NCBI GenBank assembly: GCA_965276665.1
Contig: OZ255620.1
Coordinates: 1,736,001-1,800,000, forward strand
From: CAWGJC01 sp965276665
GTDB lineage: Bacteria; Pseudomonadota; Alphaproteobacteria; Acetobacterales; Acetobacteraceae
Length of the DNA stretch: 64,000 nucleotides
Direction of reading: 5' to 3'
Shown here: piece by piece, positions 1-7,769 of the stretch
How positions within the stretch are numbered: the stretch's first letter is position 1
Layout: each line of letters begins with the position of its first letter
Notes under the pieces: model-generated
Told to the model about the DNA's origin: nothing
The model's input: the letters and a program-made list of their open reading frames with translations, nothing else
Databases searched by the model: none
Position numbers and translations under genes: made by a program

Positions 1-617
1 GGCTCGAACAAGCCAACAGGATAATCATAGGCTTCGGTCTGCACGTCCTGGCAGAAGGCGAGGGTCACCGGGCCGCATTCCGCAGGATCGGTCAGCACCG
101 CCATTGCGCGATGGAGGGCCGGGACGATCTGCTCCGGCCGGGTCAGCCGGTCGAAATAGCGCGAGACGGGACGCAGGCAGTCATTCGCGCTGACCGTGCC
201 GTCGCCGAAATCCTCAACCTGCTGCAGCACCGGATCGGGGCGGCGGCTCGCGAACACATCGCCGGGGATTAACAGCAGCGGCAGGCGATTGACATGCGCG
301 ACGGCCGCGGCGGTGACCAAATTCGTCGCACCGGGGCCGATAGATGTCGTGCACGCCATCATCCGTCGCCGGCGCGATGCCTTGGCGTAGGCAACCGCCG
401 CATGCGCCATCGCCTGCTCGTTATGCGCGCGGAAGATCGGCAACGCTTGGCGCAAACCCGCCAGCGCGTCGCCCATCCCGGCGACGTTGCCGTGGCCGAA
501 GATCGCCCATATTCCGCGGAACAGCGGCACGGTTTCCCCGTCCATCAACGTGCGCTGCGCCGCGATCGCGCGCACCAGCGCCTGTGCGGCGGTGAGCCGG
601 ATGCGCGATCCGCTCAC
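1..617 (-). CDS. iolD: IolD, 3D-(3,5/4)-trihydroxycyclohexane-1,2-dione hydrolase (5' part)
   Basis: Only the first ~205 codons lie in the window; the gene runs off the left edge. IolD is the ThDP-dependent ring-opening hydrolase of myo-inositol catabolism. The N-terminal pyrimidine-binding domain is clear: a GHGNVAGMG stretch near residue 41, RAHNEQ near 64 (its Glu would be the ThDP-activating Glu), ACTTSIGPGATN near 90, and TVSANDC and PVSRYFDR further on, all characteristic of IolD rather than acetolactate synthase. The start is a GTG whose GTGA overlaps the stop of the small upstream frame, so it was probably translationally coupled to an upstream gene. Other iol genes must lie to the left of the window. 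Confidence 0.88.
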   Translation of the reverse strand, partial: MSGSRIRLTAAQALVRAIAAQRTLMDGETVPLFRGIWAIFGHGNVAGMGDALAGLRQALPIFRAHNEQAMAHAAVAYAKASRRRRMMACTTSIGPGATNLVTAAAVAHVNRLPLLLIPGDVFASRRPDPVLQQVEDFGDGTVSANDCLRPVSRYFDRLTRPEQIVPALHRAMAVLTDPAECGPVTLAFCQDVQTEAYDYPVGLFE

Positions 618-715
618 GCCGCAGCCCGCTCGGCGAAACGCTTTGCCATCGCCTCGATCGCCTCCTCCCCGGGGCTGCGTTCCCAGCCTCCCCACTCGCC
701 ACCATGGGAGATCAT
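614..715 (-). pseudogene. short frame coupled to iolD, probable remnant of an upstream gene's 3' end
   Basis: A 33-codon frame ends in a TGA overlapping the iolD GTG. It has an acidic, amphipathic tail (EEAIEAMAKRFAERAAA) like the C-terminal helix of a larger enzyme, and an in-frame stop lies just upstream. It may be the residual 3' end of the gene that originally preceded iolD in an operon (a sugar kinase or another iol gene is possible), or a short leader. No family can be assigned. Confidence 0.25.
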
Positions 716-783
716 AGAGAAGCGACCCTGCCCGCGCTACCTTCGGGCCGTGGCGCTGCGCGCGGCGGCCCGCGGGATGGGTG

Positions 784-1194
784 TCACCCGGCGTCGGTAT
801 GCACCTCGAACGCGTCGTCCACCGGCACGCCGAGGGCCGTCACGAGCCGGTTCGTCTCCGCGGCCATGCCCACCACCGCCAGCAACTCCGCATATTCCGG
901 CTCGGTCATGCCTTTCGCCCGCGCCGCCGCGGTGTGGGAATGGATGCAGTAGGTACAGCCATGCGCGACGGAGACCGCGACATACAGCAGCTCCTTCATC
1001 TTCGGGTCGAGCGCGCCGGGCGCCATGACGATTTTCAGGCTTTCCCATGTGCGCTTCAGGGTGGCGGGATCATGCGCCAGGGCGCGCCAGAAATTGTTGA
1101 CGAAATCCGATTGCCGTGTCGCGCGGATATCGTCGAAGACAAGGCGCGCCTCGGGCGAGAGCTCGCCGTCGCGCAGAAGTTTGACCGTGGCCAT
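784..1194 (-). CDS. carboxymuconolactone decarboxylase / AhpD-like family protein
   Basis: 136-aa all-helical protein of the CMD/AhpD family. The family's redox motif is visible as C80-T-Y-C83 followed by H87, the arrangement of alkylhydroperoxidase-like members, so a peroxidase or thiol-oxidoreductase role is more likely than lactone decarboxylation. The ATG at 1194 was chosen over an in-frame ATG at 1209 because GGGAG lies about 7 nt upstream. It stands alone, between the iolD fragment and degraded genes, so context gives no substrate. Confidence 0.8.
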   Translation of the reverse strand: MATVKLLRDGELSPEARLVFDDIRATRQSDFVNNFWRALAHDPATLKRTWESLKIVMAPGALDPKMKELLYVAVSVAHGCTYCIHSHTAAARAKGMTEPEYAELLAVVGMAAETNRLVTALGVPVDDAFEVHTDAG

Positions 1195-1290
1195 CACATC
1201 GCTCCCCATCCTCTTGTGCGGGCAGCATAGAGTCGGCGTCCCCGGCGTAGAAGTGCGAGCCGGCGCCGCCGCAAGCCCGCAATGTCCCGC

Positions 1291-1698
1291 TCAGACCTGC
1301 GTTGCGAGCGGCCGCACCACGATCTCGTTCACGTCCACATCCTCAGGCTGCTCGATCGCGAACTGGATGCTTCGGCCGATCGCGTCGGGCTGGGTCGCCA
1401 TTGTGCGGTAGGATGTCATCCGCTCCCGCGCGACCGGGTCGCTGATCGTGTTCGCAAGCTCCGATTCGACCGCGCCCGGATAGACGCAGGTGCAGCGGAT
1501 CGTGTTGCTCTCCTTACGCAACCTCTCCAAGATCGCCCGCACGGCGACTTTCGTCGCGGCATAGACCGCAGCGATCGGTTGCACCACGAAGCCGCCGGCC
1601 GGGGACACGTTGATGACATGGCCACTCCCTTGCGCTTCCATGCGCGGGAGCACCGCGGCGATGCCGTGCAGAACGCTGCGAATTTCGACGTCGATCCT
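1291..1698 (-). pseudogene. short-chain dehydrogenase/reductase, C-terminal half only
   Basis: The last ~135 codons of an SDR are intact: a Ser in the VSPAGG stretch, the YxxxK catalytic pair in YAATK, and PGAVESELA after it, as in the family. The N-terminal Rossmann half with the GxxxGxG motif is absent. Upstream of about 1698 the same frame runs into sequence whose other strand encodes a cytochrome c remnant, so the gene was cut by a deletion or rearrangement near 1700-1770. Confidence 0.75.
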
Positions 1699-1775
1699 CT
1701 GCGCGGCATCGCGCGCAGCCGGACGGGCCTGATTCGGTGCCGGCGGGCGCACACCCGGTGCCGGCGCCGGATCCG

Positions 1776-2137
1776 ATGGAGTCGACGATCTTCCCGCAGG
1801 CCTGCGCTGGGTGCCATCTGCCGAACGGCAATGGCCGGCAATCCGCCTGGGCGGCGCTCGGCAGCTCGCACAGCGCGGGCGATCCGTCCGGGACCAACAT
1901 GGTGCAGGTGCTGGCATGGTGCAGGTGCTGGCGCATGGCTCGCAGATCGACACCGCCCAGGAGCTGATGTTCACGCATCCGTTCACCCGCGCCTTCACCG
2001 ATCCGGAACTGGCGGCGGCGGCGAATTACGCGATTGCGCAATTCGCCGGGCGGCAGGGTCATGTGACCGCGGCGCAGATCAAGGCCGAGCACGGCGCATC
2101 CACGGGCCATATGCAGTCGCCGCCGCCCGGATCCTGA
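1776..2137 (+). pseudogene. c-type cytochrome (alcohol-dehydrogenase cytochrome subunit type), terminal haem domain, frameshifted
   Basis: The sequence encodes one haem-binding CAGCH (1803-1817), then ALGSSHSAGDPSGTN, and in another frame the typical end of the third haem domain of the three-haem cytochrome subunit of membrane alcohol dehydrogenases (FTHPFTRAFTDPELAAAANY and QFAGRQGHVTAAQI). The two halves are separated by a 17-bp tandem duplication at 1899-1932. Removing one copy rejoins them exactly in frame. The first two haem domains and the signal peptide are missing, so this is a doubly damaged remnant. Confidence 0.8.
1899..1932. repeat. 17-bp perfect tandem duplication that breaks the cytochrome reading frame
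   Basis: The 17-mer ATGGTGCAGGTGCTGGC occurs twice head to tail. Because 17 is not a multiple of three, the duplication moves the cytochrome coding sequence into another frame. Confidence 0.95.
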
Positions 2138-2331
2138 CCGCCGCGTCGCGTCCTGCCTGGTTTGCGGCGTTGCGGCGCAGCAAGGGTTTCGGTAGCTTGT
2201 CGGAGCACTCATCCCGGACCCGGTGAAATCCCGGGTGGCTCTTCCGGCCGCCAATCCGCCGGATAACGCATCACACGCGACGCCGATGACGCCGCATCGA
2301 AGGCGACACGCGCCGGCTGCGGAACCGATCC

Positions 2332-3807
2332 ATGAACTCACGCGCGTTTTCCCATTATGGAACCGAATGGTTCAGCGGACTTGCCGATCTGCGCCGCGAT
2401 GTTCTGGCCGGCATGGTCGGCACCTTCGCGCTGATCCCGGAGGTCATCGCGTTTTCCTTTGTCGCCGGCGTCGATCCAGAGGTCGGGCTCTACGCCTCCT
2501 TCGTGATCGGCATCGTGATCGCATTTGCCGGCGGCCGCCCGGCGATGATCTCGGGCGCGGCCGGTTCGGTCGCGCTGGTGGCCGCGGCGCTCGTCGCCAG
2601 CCACGGTCTGCAATACCTGCTGGCGGCGACGGTGCTCGCCGGATTGCTGCAGATCATGTTCGGGTTGCTGCGCCTCGACGTGCTGATGCGCTTCGTGTCG
2701 CGCTCGGTTCGCACCGGCTTCGTCAATGCGCTCGCGATCCTGATCTTCTCCGCGCAGACGCCGCATATGCTGGGCGTCACCTGGCACACCTACGCGCTGA
2801 TCGCCGCGGGCCTGCTCATCATCTATCTGCTGCCGCGGCTGACGACCGCGATCCCTTCGCCGCTGATCTGCATCCTCGTGCTGACGGCGTTCACCATGGC
2901 GGTGAGGATGCCGGTGGCGACGGTCGCGGATCTCGGACGCCTGCCGGAATCCCTCCCCACCCTCGCCCTGCCGCATGTGCCCGGGTCGCTCGCGACGCTC
3001 GGCATCATCGCACCCTATGCGCTCGCGATGGCGGTCGTCGGATTGCTGGAATCGATGATGACGGCGAGCGTGGTGGACGACCTCACCGACACCACGAGTG
3101 GCAAGGCGCAGGAATGCACCGGGCTCGGCCTGGCGAACCTCGCGGCGGGTCTGTTCGGCGGCATCGCCGGCTGCGGCATGATCGGGCAGACCGTGGGGAA
3201 TGTGCGTTTCGGCGGACGCGGGCGCGCCTCCACGCTGACCGCCGGGCTGTTCTTGCTGATCCTGATGGTGCTGCTCCGGCGCTGGGTCGCGCAGGTGCCG
3301 GTGGCGGCGCTGGTCGCGATCATGATCATGGTTTCGGTCGAGACGTTTTCCTGGTCGTCGCTGCGCGATCTCGTGCGGCACCCGAAAGTGTCGAGCGTGG
3401 TGATGCTCGCGACCGTGATCGTCACGGTATTAACCCATAATCTCGCGGCCGGCGTGACGGTGGGCGTGCTGCTCAGCGGCGTGTTCTTCGCTTTCAAGGT
3501 GATGCGGCTGATGAACGTGCGCGCCGAATACGACGAGAGAACCGGCACCCGGATCTACTACGTCTCCGGCCAGATCTTCTTCGCCAGCGCCGATATCATG
3601 GCCGACAGCTTCGACCTGCGCGACACGGCGAGGCGCGTCCGCATCGACCTGACCGCCGCGCATCTCTGGGACATCACCGCGGTCGGCGCGCTCGAGGCGG
3701 TGGTGGGCAAGCTTCGCCGCCATGGCGCGGCGGTGGAGGTGGTCGGCCTGAATGCGGTGAGCGCCACGCTGGTCGATCGGCACGGCCCGACGCTTCGCGC
3801 CAGCTGA
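2332..3807 (+). CDS. SulP family anion transporter with C-terminal STAS domain
   Basis: 491-aa inner-membrane transporter of the SulP/SLC26 family, which moves sulfate, bicarbonate or related anions. About the first 375 residues form hydrophobic segments including LIPEVIAFSFVAGVDPEVGLY, the signature early region. Residues ~395-490 resemble a STAS domain (GQIFFASADIMADSF, then VRIDLTAAHLWDITAVGALE). Length is normal for short bacterial SulP proteins. The 194 bp upstream (2138-2331) hold no recognised gene. The gene stands alone; there is no carbonic anhydrase or sulfate-assimilation neighbour, so the anion is not known. Confidence 0.88.
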   Translation: MNSRAFSHYGTEWFSGLADLRRDVLAGMVGTFALIPEVIAFSFVAGVDPEVGLYASFVIGIVIAFAGGRPAMISGAAGSVALVAAALVASHGLQYLLAATVLAGLLQIMFGLLRLDVLMRFVSRSVRTGFVNALAILIFSAQTPHMLGVTWHTYALIAAGLLIIYLLPRLTTAIPSPLICILVLTAFTMAVRMPVATVADLGRLPESLPTLALPHVPGSLATLGIIAPYALAMAVVGLLESMMTASVVDDLTDTTSGKAQECTGLGLANLAAGLFGGIAGCGMIGQTVGNVRFGGRGRASTLTAGLFLLILMVLLRRWVAQVPVAALVAIMIMVSVETFSWSSLRDLVRHPKVSSVVMLATVIVTVLTHNLAAGVTVGVLLSGVFFAFKVMRLMNVRAEYDERTGTRIYYVSGQIFFASADIMADSFDLRDTARRVRIDLTAAHLWDITAVGALEAVVGKLRRHGAAVEVVGLNAVSATLVDRHGPTLRAS

Positions 3808-3850
3808 GTGCGGGAGGGCGACGCTGCCGCTCGCGGCCATGCGCCTTGAC

Positions 3851-4406
3851 GGTAGTGTCTCAGTTTGGCTTTCGCCTTAGCGGCAATCCTCGCAAGTAAT
3901 CATTGCGAAGCCGCGCTTTGGCCAATGACTCGGGGCTCCCGCACATAGCCGAAGTCGGCCCCGCCCGACCAAGCCCGTCCGTCAGGGTAACGAAGTTCGA
4001 TTCCGACGAGATCGCTTTCATCTGCCAGCGACATATTAACGCCCGTCTGGACATTGCCGAATTTCGATATGGCGCTCTCCGTCAGAGTGAAATGCGTAGT
4101 CGAGCCACATCGGCCGCAGAAGTGGATTTCTGCGGCCGGATCGTCTTTGTCTTCCCGGCTATATTCTCTGGTCGCGCCCTCGATGCTGACTTCGGAGGGG
4201 TGGAAATAGGACCAGCGAGCGCCAGACTTGCTGCATAGCGTGCAATTGCACTCGTTGATGAAGTCCGGTCGCTTTGCCACTTCGATGCGGACTTGACCGC
4301 AGAGACAGGTAAGTTTCAGCATTACCGTCTTATATCAGGAGGTCCGCTCGCCTGATAGCTGCCGTTGGCTCCCACGCAGAGCTGAAATTCAAACTGAGAC
4401 ACTACC
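3851..4406. mobile_element. transposase-less mobile unit carrying a GFA gene (16-bp TIRs, 7-8-bp target duplication)
   Basis: A perfect 16-bp inverted repeat, GGTAGTGTCTCAGTTT at 3851-3866 and its complement at 4391-4406, bounds 556 bp. The unit is flanked by direct repeats CCTTGAC (3844-3850 and 4407-4413); the match extends to 8 bp if one base is shared with the TIR. These are the hallmarks of transposition. The only gene inside is the GFA-family protein; there is no transposase, so movement must have been in trans. The IS family is not assigned. The GFA gene looks less GC-extreme than its neighbours, consistent with import. Confidence 0.82.
3900..4322 (-). CDS. GFA-family (glutathione-dependent formaldehyde-activating-like) zinc protein
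   Basis: 140-aa protein of the GFA/CENP-V fold. Zinc ligands are visible in family order: C6 and C8 (CLC), C25, C27 and C30 (CNCTLC), and C69 and C72 (CGRC). Length is typical. Members bind zinc and sometimes glutathione adducts, but most are of unknown function, so a formaldehyde role should not be assumed. It is the sole cargo of the surrounding mobile unit and has its own short flanks inside the TIRs, suggesting expression from an internal promoter. Confidence 0.87.
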   Translation of the reverse strand: MLKLTCLCGQVRIEVAKRPDFINECNCTLCSKSGARWSYFHPSEVSIEGATREYSREDKDDPAAEIHFCGRCGSTTHFTLTESAISKFGNVQTGVNMSLADESDLVGIELRYPDGRAWSGGADFGYVREPRVIGQSAASQ

Positions 4407-4417
4407 CCTTGACGTGA

Positions 4418-4446
4418 CATAACATAACCGGTAGCGTTTTGTTATG
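4418..4446. promoter_or_regulatory. inverted repeat overlapping the Rrf2 start codon, candidate operator
   Basis: CATAACA (4418-4424) and TGTTATG (4440-4446) form a 7-bp perfect inverted repeat with a 15-bp spacer; the right arm contains the ATG of the Rrf2 gene. A TTGACG hexamer just upstream (4409-4414), which lies in the target duplication of the GFA unit, could be its -35. The position suits autorepression by the Rrf2 protein; this is inferred. Confidence 0.45.
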
Positions 4447-4857
4447 GCGGCAAATACCCGAATGGCGACTGCGGTGCAGATTCTGTGCGTCATCGCCTAT
4501 AAAGGCCCGGACGGCACCAATTCGGAGATCATTTCTCGGAGCCTGCGCACCAACCCCGTGGTGATCCGGCGGATTCTCAAAAGCATGGAGTGGCACGGCC
4601 TGGTCGACATCCGCCCCGGCAAGGATGGCGGCGTGCAGCTCGGGCGCGAGCCGGGACGGATCACCCTCGACCAGATCCACAAGGCGGTCGCGGACGAGAC
4701 ATGCGTGTTCGCTTTGCGACCGCGGGGAAACCCGAACTGTCCCGTCGATTCCAGGATGAAGACCCTGCTCGGGCCGATCTTCGATGCCGCCGATGCCGCC
4801 GTCGAGAAGACGCTCGGGCGGATCACGCTCGGCAGCCTAGTCAAGACGATCACTTGA
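4444..4857 (+). CDS. Rrf2 family transcriptional regulator
   Basis: 137-aa winged-helix protein. The recognition region (SEIISRSLRTNPVVIRRILKSMEWHGLVDI, residues ~27-56) and the following wing (GKDGGVQLGREPGRITLDQIHKAV) match Rrf2 proteins of the YwnA/NsrR-like type. It lacks the three closely spaced cysteines that hold the Fe-S cluster of IscR or NsrR; Cys residues sit only near the C-terminal third (CVFALRPRGNPNC), so a thiol-based or small-molecule signal is more likely. It lies 68 bp upstream of a DHA2 efflux pump on the same strand and probably controls it and itself. Confidence 0.85.
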   Translation: MAANTRMATAVQILCVIAYKGPDGTNSEIISRSLRTNPVVIRRILKSMEWHGLVDIRPGKDGGVQLGREPGRITLDQIHKAVADETCVFALRPRGNPNCPVDSRMKTLLGPIFDAADAAVEKTLGRITLGSLVKTIT

Positions 4858-4925
4858 CGCGTCTCCACGCGATCTCCTGACGCTTCCTCGCGCGGCCGAA
4901 TCCCAATTTCATCAGGCGGGCGATC

Positions 4926-6404
4926 ATGGACCAGGTCACGAACGCTGATCGGCAAGACGGGCTCGCATCGCCGGCGGTGGCGCAGGGGCGGCCGGAGAAT
5001 TCGCGCGCGCGCCGCTCCGCCTCGCCGAACCAGGTTCTGGCGATCGTGTGCGTCGGCATCGTGCTCGCCAATCTCGATCTGTTCATCGTCAATGTCGGGC
5101 TGCCGAACATCGCGCGCGATTTCCGAACCGCCTCGCTCGAGGATCTCTCCTGGATCCTGAACGGCTATGCGATCGCCTACGCCGCCCTGCTGGTGTTCTT
5201 CGGGCGGCTGGCGGAGCGCCACCGGCGCAATCAGAGCTTCCTGCTCGGCGTCGCGCTGTTCACCGCCGCTTCGGCCGCCTGCGCCGCCGCCAACGGTGTC
5301 GAGATGCTGGTGGCGTTCCGCGTGCTGCAGGCGGCGGGGGCGGCGCTGATGACACCGACCTCGATCGGATTGCTGCTGGCATCCTTTCCGCCGGACCGCC
5401 GCGGCGGCGCGGTGCGGACCTGGGCGGCGATCGGCGGCCTCGCCGCGGCGCTCGGGCCACTGGCAGGCGGCGTGCTCGTTACCTTGAGCTGGCGCTGGAT
5501 CTTCCTCGTCAATGTTCCGATCGGGCTGATCGCCATGGCGATCGGCTGGTGGAAACTGCCGGAAGTGGCGGGACATGACGTGCCCCGCCCCAGCCCATTC
5601 GCGGCGCTGCTGGTCACCGGCGGCATCGCCGCGCTGACTTTCGCGATCGTGAAGGTGAATGACTGGGGATGGGATTCGCCCGGCATCGCCGCCAGCATCG
5701 CGGTCGCGATCGCCTGCCTGGCGCTGTTCGTCCGGCATTGCCTGCGCGCGCGCAATCCGTTCGTCGATCCCGCCCTGTTCCATGTTCGCCAGTTCACCGG
5801 CGCCACTCTGGTGATGGGCCCCTATTCCGTCGCGTTCGGGGCGACGCTGTTCTCGATCGCGGTGTGGGAGCAGACCGCCTGGGGATGGTCGGCGCTGAAG
5901 ACCGGTCTCACGATCGCGCCCGGACCGTTGCTCGTGCCGACGACCTCGCTGCTGCTCGCCGGCCGGCTGATCGCGCGGTTCGGCGCCGATCGGGTGATCA
6001 CCGCGGGGATCGCCTTCTTCGTCGCCGGGCTGCTCGTCTGGGCCACCTGCATCGGCGCGACGCCGAATGCCGCCATCGTCATCCTCGGGATGGTGCCGGC
6101 GGGGATCGGCGTCGGGCTGACCTTTCCCACCCTGCTCGGCATCAGCGCCTCTTCGCTGCCGCCCTCCTCCTTCGCCACCGGCTCTGGCGTGATCAACATG
6201 GTCCGGCAGGCGGCCCTGGCGGTCGGTGTCGCGATCTTCGTGGCCATAGTCGCCTCGCCCGCCTCGCCGATGGCGCGGCTCGCCGCCTTCCGTCGCGGAT
6301 GGTGGATCATAGCGGCGATCACCGCGCTCGGATTGATCCCGACATTTCTGCTGATCCGGCCCACGCGGGCCGCGCGGCTCGCGGCGCAACCCGCGCGGCC
6401 GTGA
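4926..6404 (+). CDS. DHA2-type MFS multidrug efflux transporter (EmrB/QacA-like)
   Basis: 492-aa membrane protein with about 14 hydrophobic segments, as in drug:H+ antiporter family 2. Family signatures include LDLFIVNVGLPNIARDF near residues 54-70, WILNGYAIAYAALLVFFGRLAERHRRN (motif A region), and the PLAGGVLVTLSWRWIFLVNVPIG stretch (motif C and after). A hydrophilic ~38-residue N-terminal tail precedes the first helix. It probably forms an Rrf2-controlled export unit with the gene upstream; its drug or metabolite is unknown. It converges with the aminotransferase gene, 14 bp apart. Confidence 0.88.
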   Translation: MDQVTNADRQDGLASPAVAQGRPENSRARRSASPNQVLAIVCVGIVLANLDLFIVNVGLPNIARDFRTASLEDLSWILNGYAIAYAALLVFFGRLAERHRRNQSFLLGVALFTAASAACAAANGVEMLVAFRVLQAAGAALMTPTSIGLLLASFPPDRRGGAVRTWAAIGGLAAALGPLAGGVLVTLSWRWIFLVNVPIGLIAMAIGWWKLPEVAGHDVPRPSPFAALLVTGGIAALTFAIVKVNDWGWDSPGIAASIAVAIACLALFVRHCLRARNPFVDPALFHVRQFTGATLVMGPYSVAFGATLFSIAVWEQTAWGWSALKTGLTIAPGPLLVPTTSLLLAGRLIARFGADRVITAGIAFFVAGLLVWATCIGATPNAAIVILGMVPAGIGVGLTFPTLLGISASSLPPSSFATGSGVINMVRQAALAVGVAIFVAIVASPASPMARLAAFRRGWWIIAAITALGLIPTFLLIRPTRAARLAAQPARP

Positions 6405-6418
6405 CCGGGCCGGCGGTG

Positions 6419-7750
6419 TCAAAGCCCGGCCAATCCCGTATCCACCGCAGCGGCGAACCGGTCCACGATGGTATCCACCTCGGCCGCGGTGACGGTGTAG
6501 GGGGGCGCCACGATCACGTGGTCGCCGGAGGCGCCGTCCATCGTCCCTGACGCGGGATAGACGGCGATGCCGTGCGCGAGCCCGGCCGCCTTCAGCCGCG
6601 CGGCGACGCCGAACGCGGGGGCGAATGGCTGGTGCGTCTCCCGGTCGGCCACGAACTCCACCGCCCGGAACAGGCCGCGCCCGCGGATATCGCCGACAGA
6701 AGGATGCTGGCCGAGGCGGACGGAGAGGCCCGCGCTCAGGCGCTCGCCCATCGCCCGCACATTGGCGAGCAGCTTGTCCTCGCGGATGATTCGCTGCACC
6801 TCGAGCGCGGCGGCGCAGGCGATCGGATGCGCCTGGTAGGTGTGGCCGTGCACGAAGGCGCCGGACCCGGCGGCGAGCGCTGCGACGACCTTGCGCCCGA
6901 CGAGAAGCGCGCCGACCGGGGCGTAGCCGCCGCCCAATCCCTTCGCCACCGCCTGCAGATCCGGCGTCACCGCCTCCTGCTCCCAGGCATGGGTCGTGCC
7001 GGTGCGGCCCATGCCGCACATCACCTCGTCCAGGATCAGCAGCGCGCCGTGCCTCTCGCACACCGCGCGCATCGCCGGGAAATAGCCCGGCACCGCGGTA
7101 ACGCAGCCGGCGGTGGCGCCCACCACGGTTTCTGCGATGAAGGCGATGACGCGATCCGGCCCGATCCGCTGGAACTCGTCCTCGAGCTCGGCCGCGAGAC
7201 GGGCGACGTACTCCGCATCGCTCTCGCCCGCTGCCTGGCCGTGATAGGGAAAGCAGGGCGAGACATGGCTGAACCCGGTCGGCAGGATCGCCTCGTACGA
7301 CGCCCGGCGCGCCTTGTGCCCGCTCGCCGCCATCGTGCCGATGGTGTTGCCGTGATAGCTCTGCCGGCGCGAGATGAAATGCACCCGCTCCGGCGCGCCG
7401 CGCTCGACGTGATATTGCCGGGCCATCTTCAGCGCCGATTCCATCGCCTCCGAGCCGGAGGAGGTGAAGAAGGCGTGGGTCAGGCCGCCCGGCTCGCCGC
7501 CGAGAATTTCGTCGGCGAGCTGCTCGGCCGGATCGGAGGTCGCGAAAGTGGTGCTGGCGTAGTCGAGCCGCCGCGCCTGCGCGGCGATGGCGGCGATCAC
7601 CCGGGGATTGGCATGGCCCAGGCAGGCGACGGCGGCGCCGCCGGCGGCGTCGATCACCCTGCGTCCATCCGCGAGGGTGAGGATCAGCCCCTCGCCGCTG
7701 GCGGCGCGCTCGGGATCGGTATGCAGCGTGCGGTGCAGGACATGGGTCAA
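6419..7750 (-). CDS. class III PLP-dependent aminotransferase
   Basis: 443-aa fold-type I aminotransferase (omega-amino acid/acetylornithine group). Visible motifs: the SSGSEA phosphate-binding turn at 97-102, YHG near 132, LDEVMCGMGRTG with the PLP-pyridine Asp at 241, and the Schiff-base Lys at 270 in AVAKGLGGGY. Length is normal. It is the last gene of a minus-strand set with a glutamine amidotransferase (19 bp away) and an FMN split-barrel protein, opposite a MocR regulator. The set suggests amino-acid, polyamine or other amine catabolism; the exact amine is not evident. Confidence 0.88.
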   Translation of the reverse strand: MTHVLHRTLHTDPERAASGEGLILTLADGRRVIDAAGGAAVACLGHANPRVIAAIAAQARRLDYASTTFATSDPAEQLADEILGGEPGGLTHAFFTSSGSEAMESALKMARQYHVERGAPERVHFISRRQSYHGNTIGTMAASGHKARRASYEAILPTGFSHVSPCFPYHGQAAGESDAEYVARLAAELEDEFQRIGPDRVIAFIAETVVGATAGCVTAVPGYFPAMRAVCERHGALLILDEVMCGMGRTGTTHAWEQEAVTPDLQAVAKGLGGGYAPVGALLVGRKVVAALAAGSGAFVHGHTYQAHPIACAAALEVQRIIREDKLLANVRAMGERLSAGLSVRLGQHPSVGDIRGRGLFRAVEFVADRETHQPFAPAFGVAARLKAAGLAHGIAVYPASGTMDGASGDHVIVAPPYTVTAAEVDTIVDRFAAAVDTGLAGL

Positions 7751-7769
7751 CGCGGACCTCCTCGGCCGG

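Noticed and set aside
1..617. acetolactate synthase
   Set aside because: It is a ThDP enzyme, but the GHGNVAGMG, RAHNEQ and SANDC stretches are those of IolD.
6404..6430. terminator between convergent MFS and aminotransferase genes
   Set aside because: CCGGGC and GCCCGG can pair, but the stem is 6 bp with a 13-nt loop and no T tract; too weak to call.
4497..7061. 854-codon open frame on the minus strand
   Set aside because: It runs antisense through the Rrf2 and MFS genes into the aminotransferase; composition is Arg/Gly/Asp-rich repeats typical of the shadow frame of high-GC genes, with no domain.
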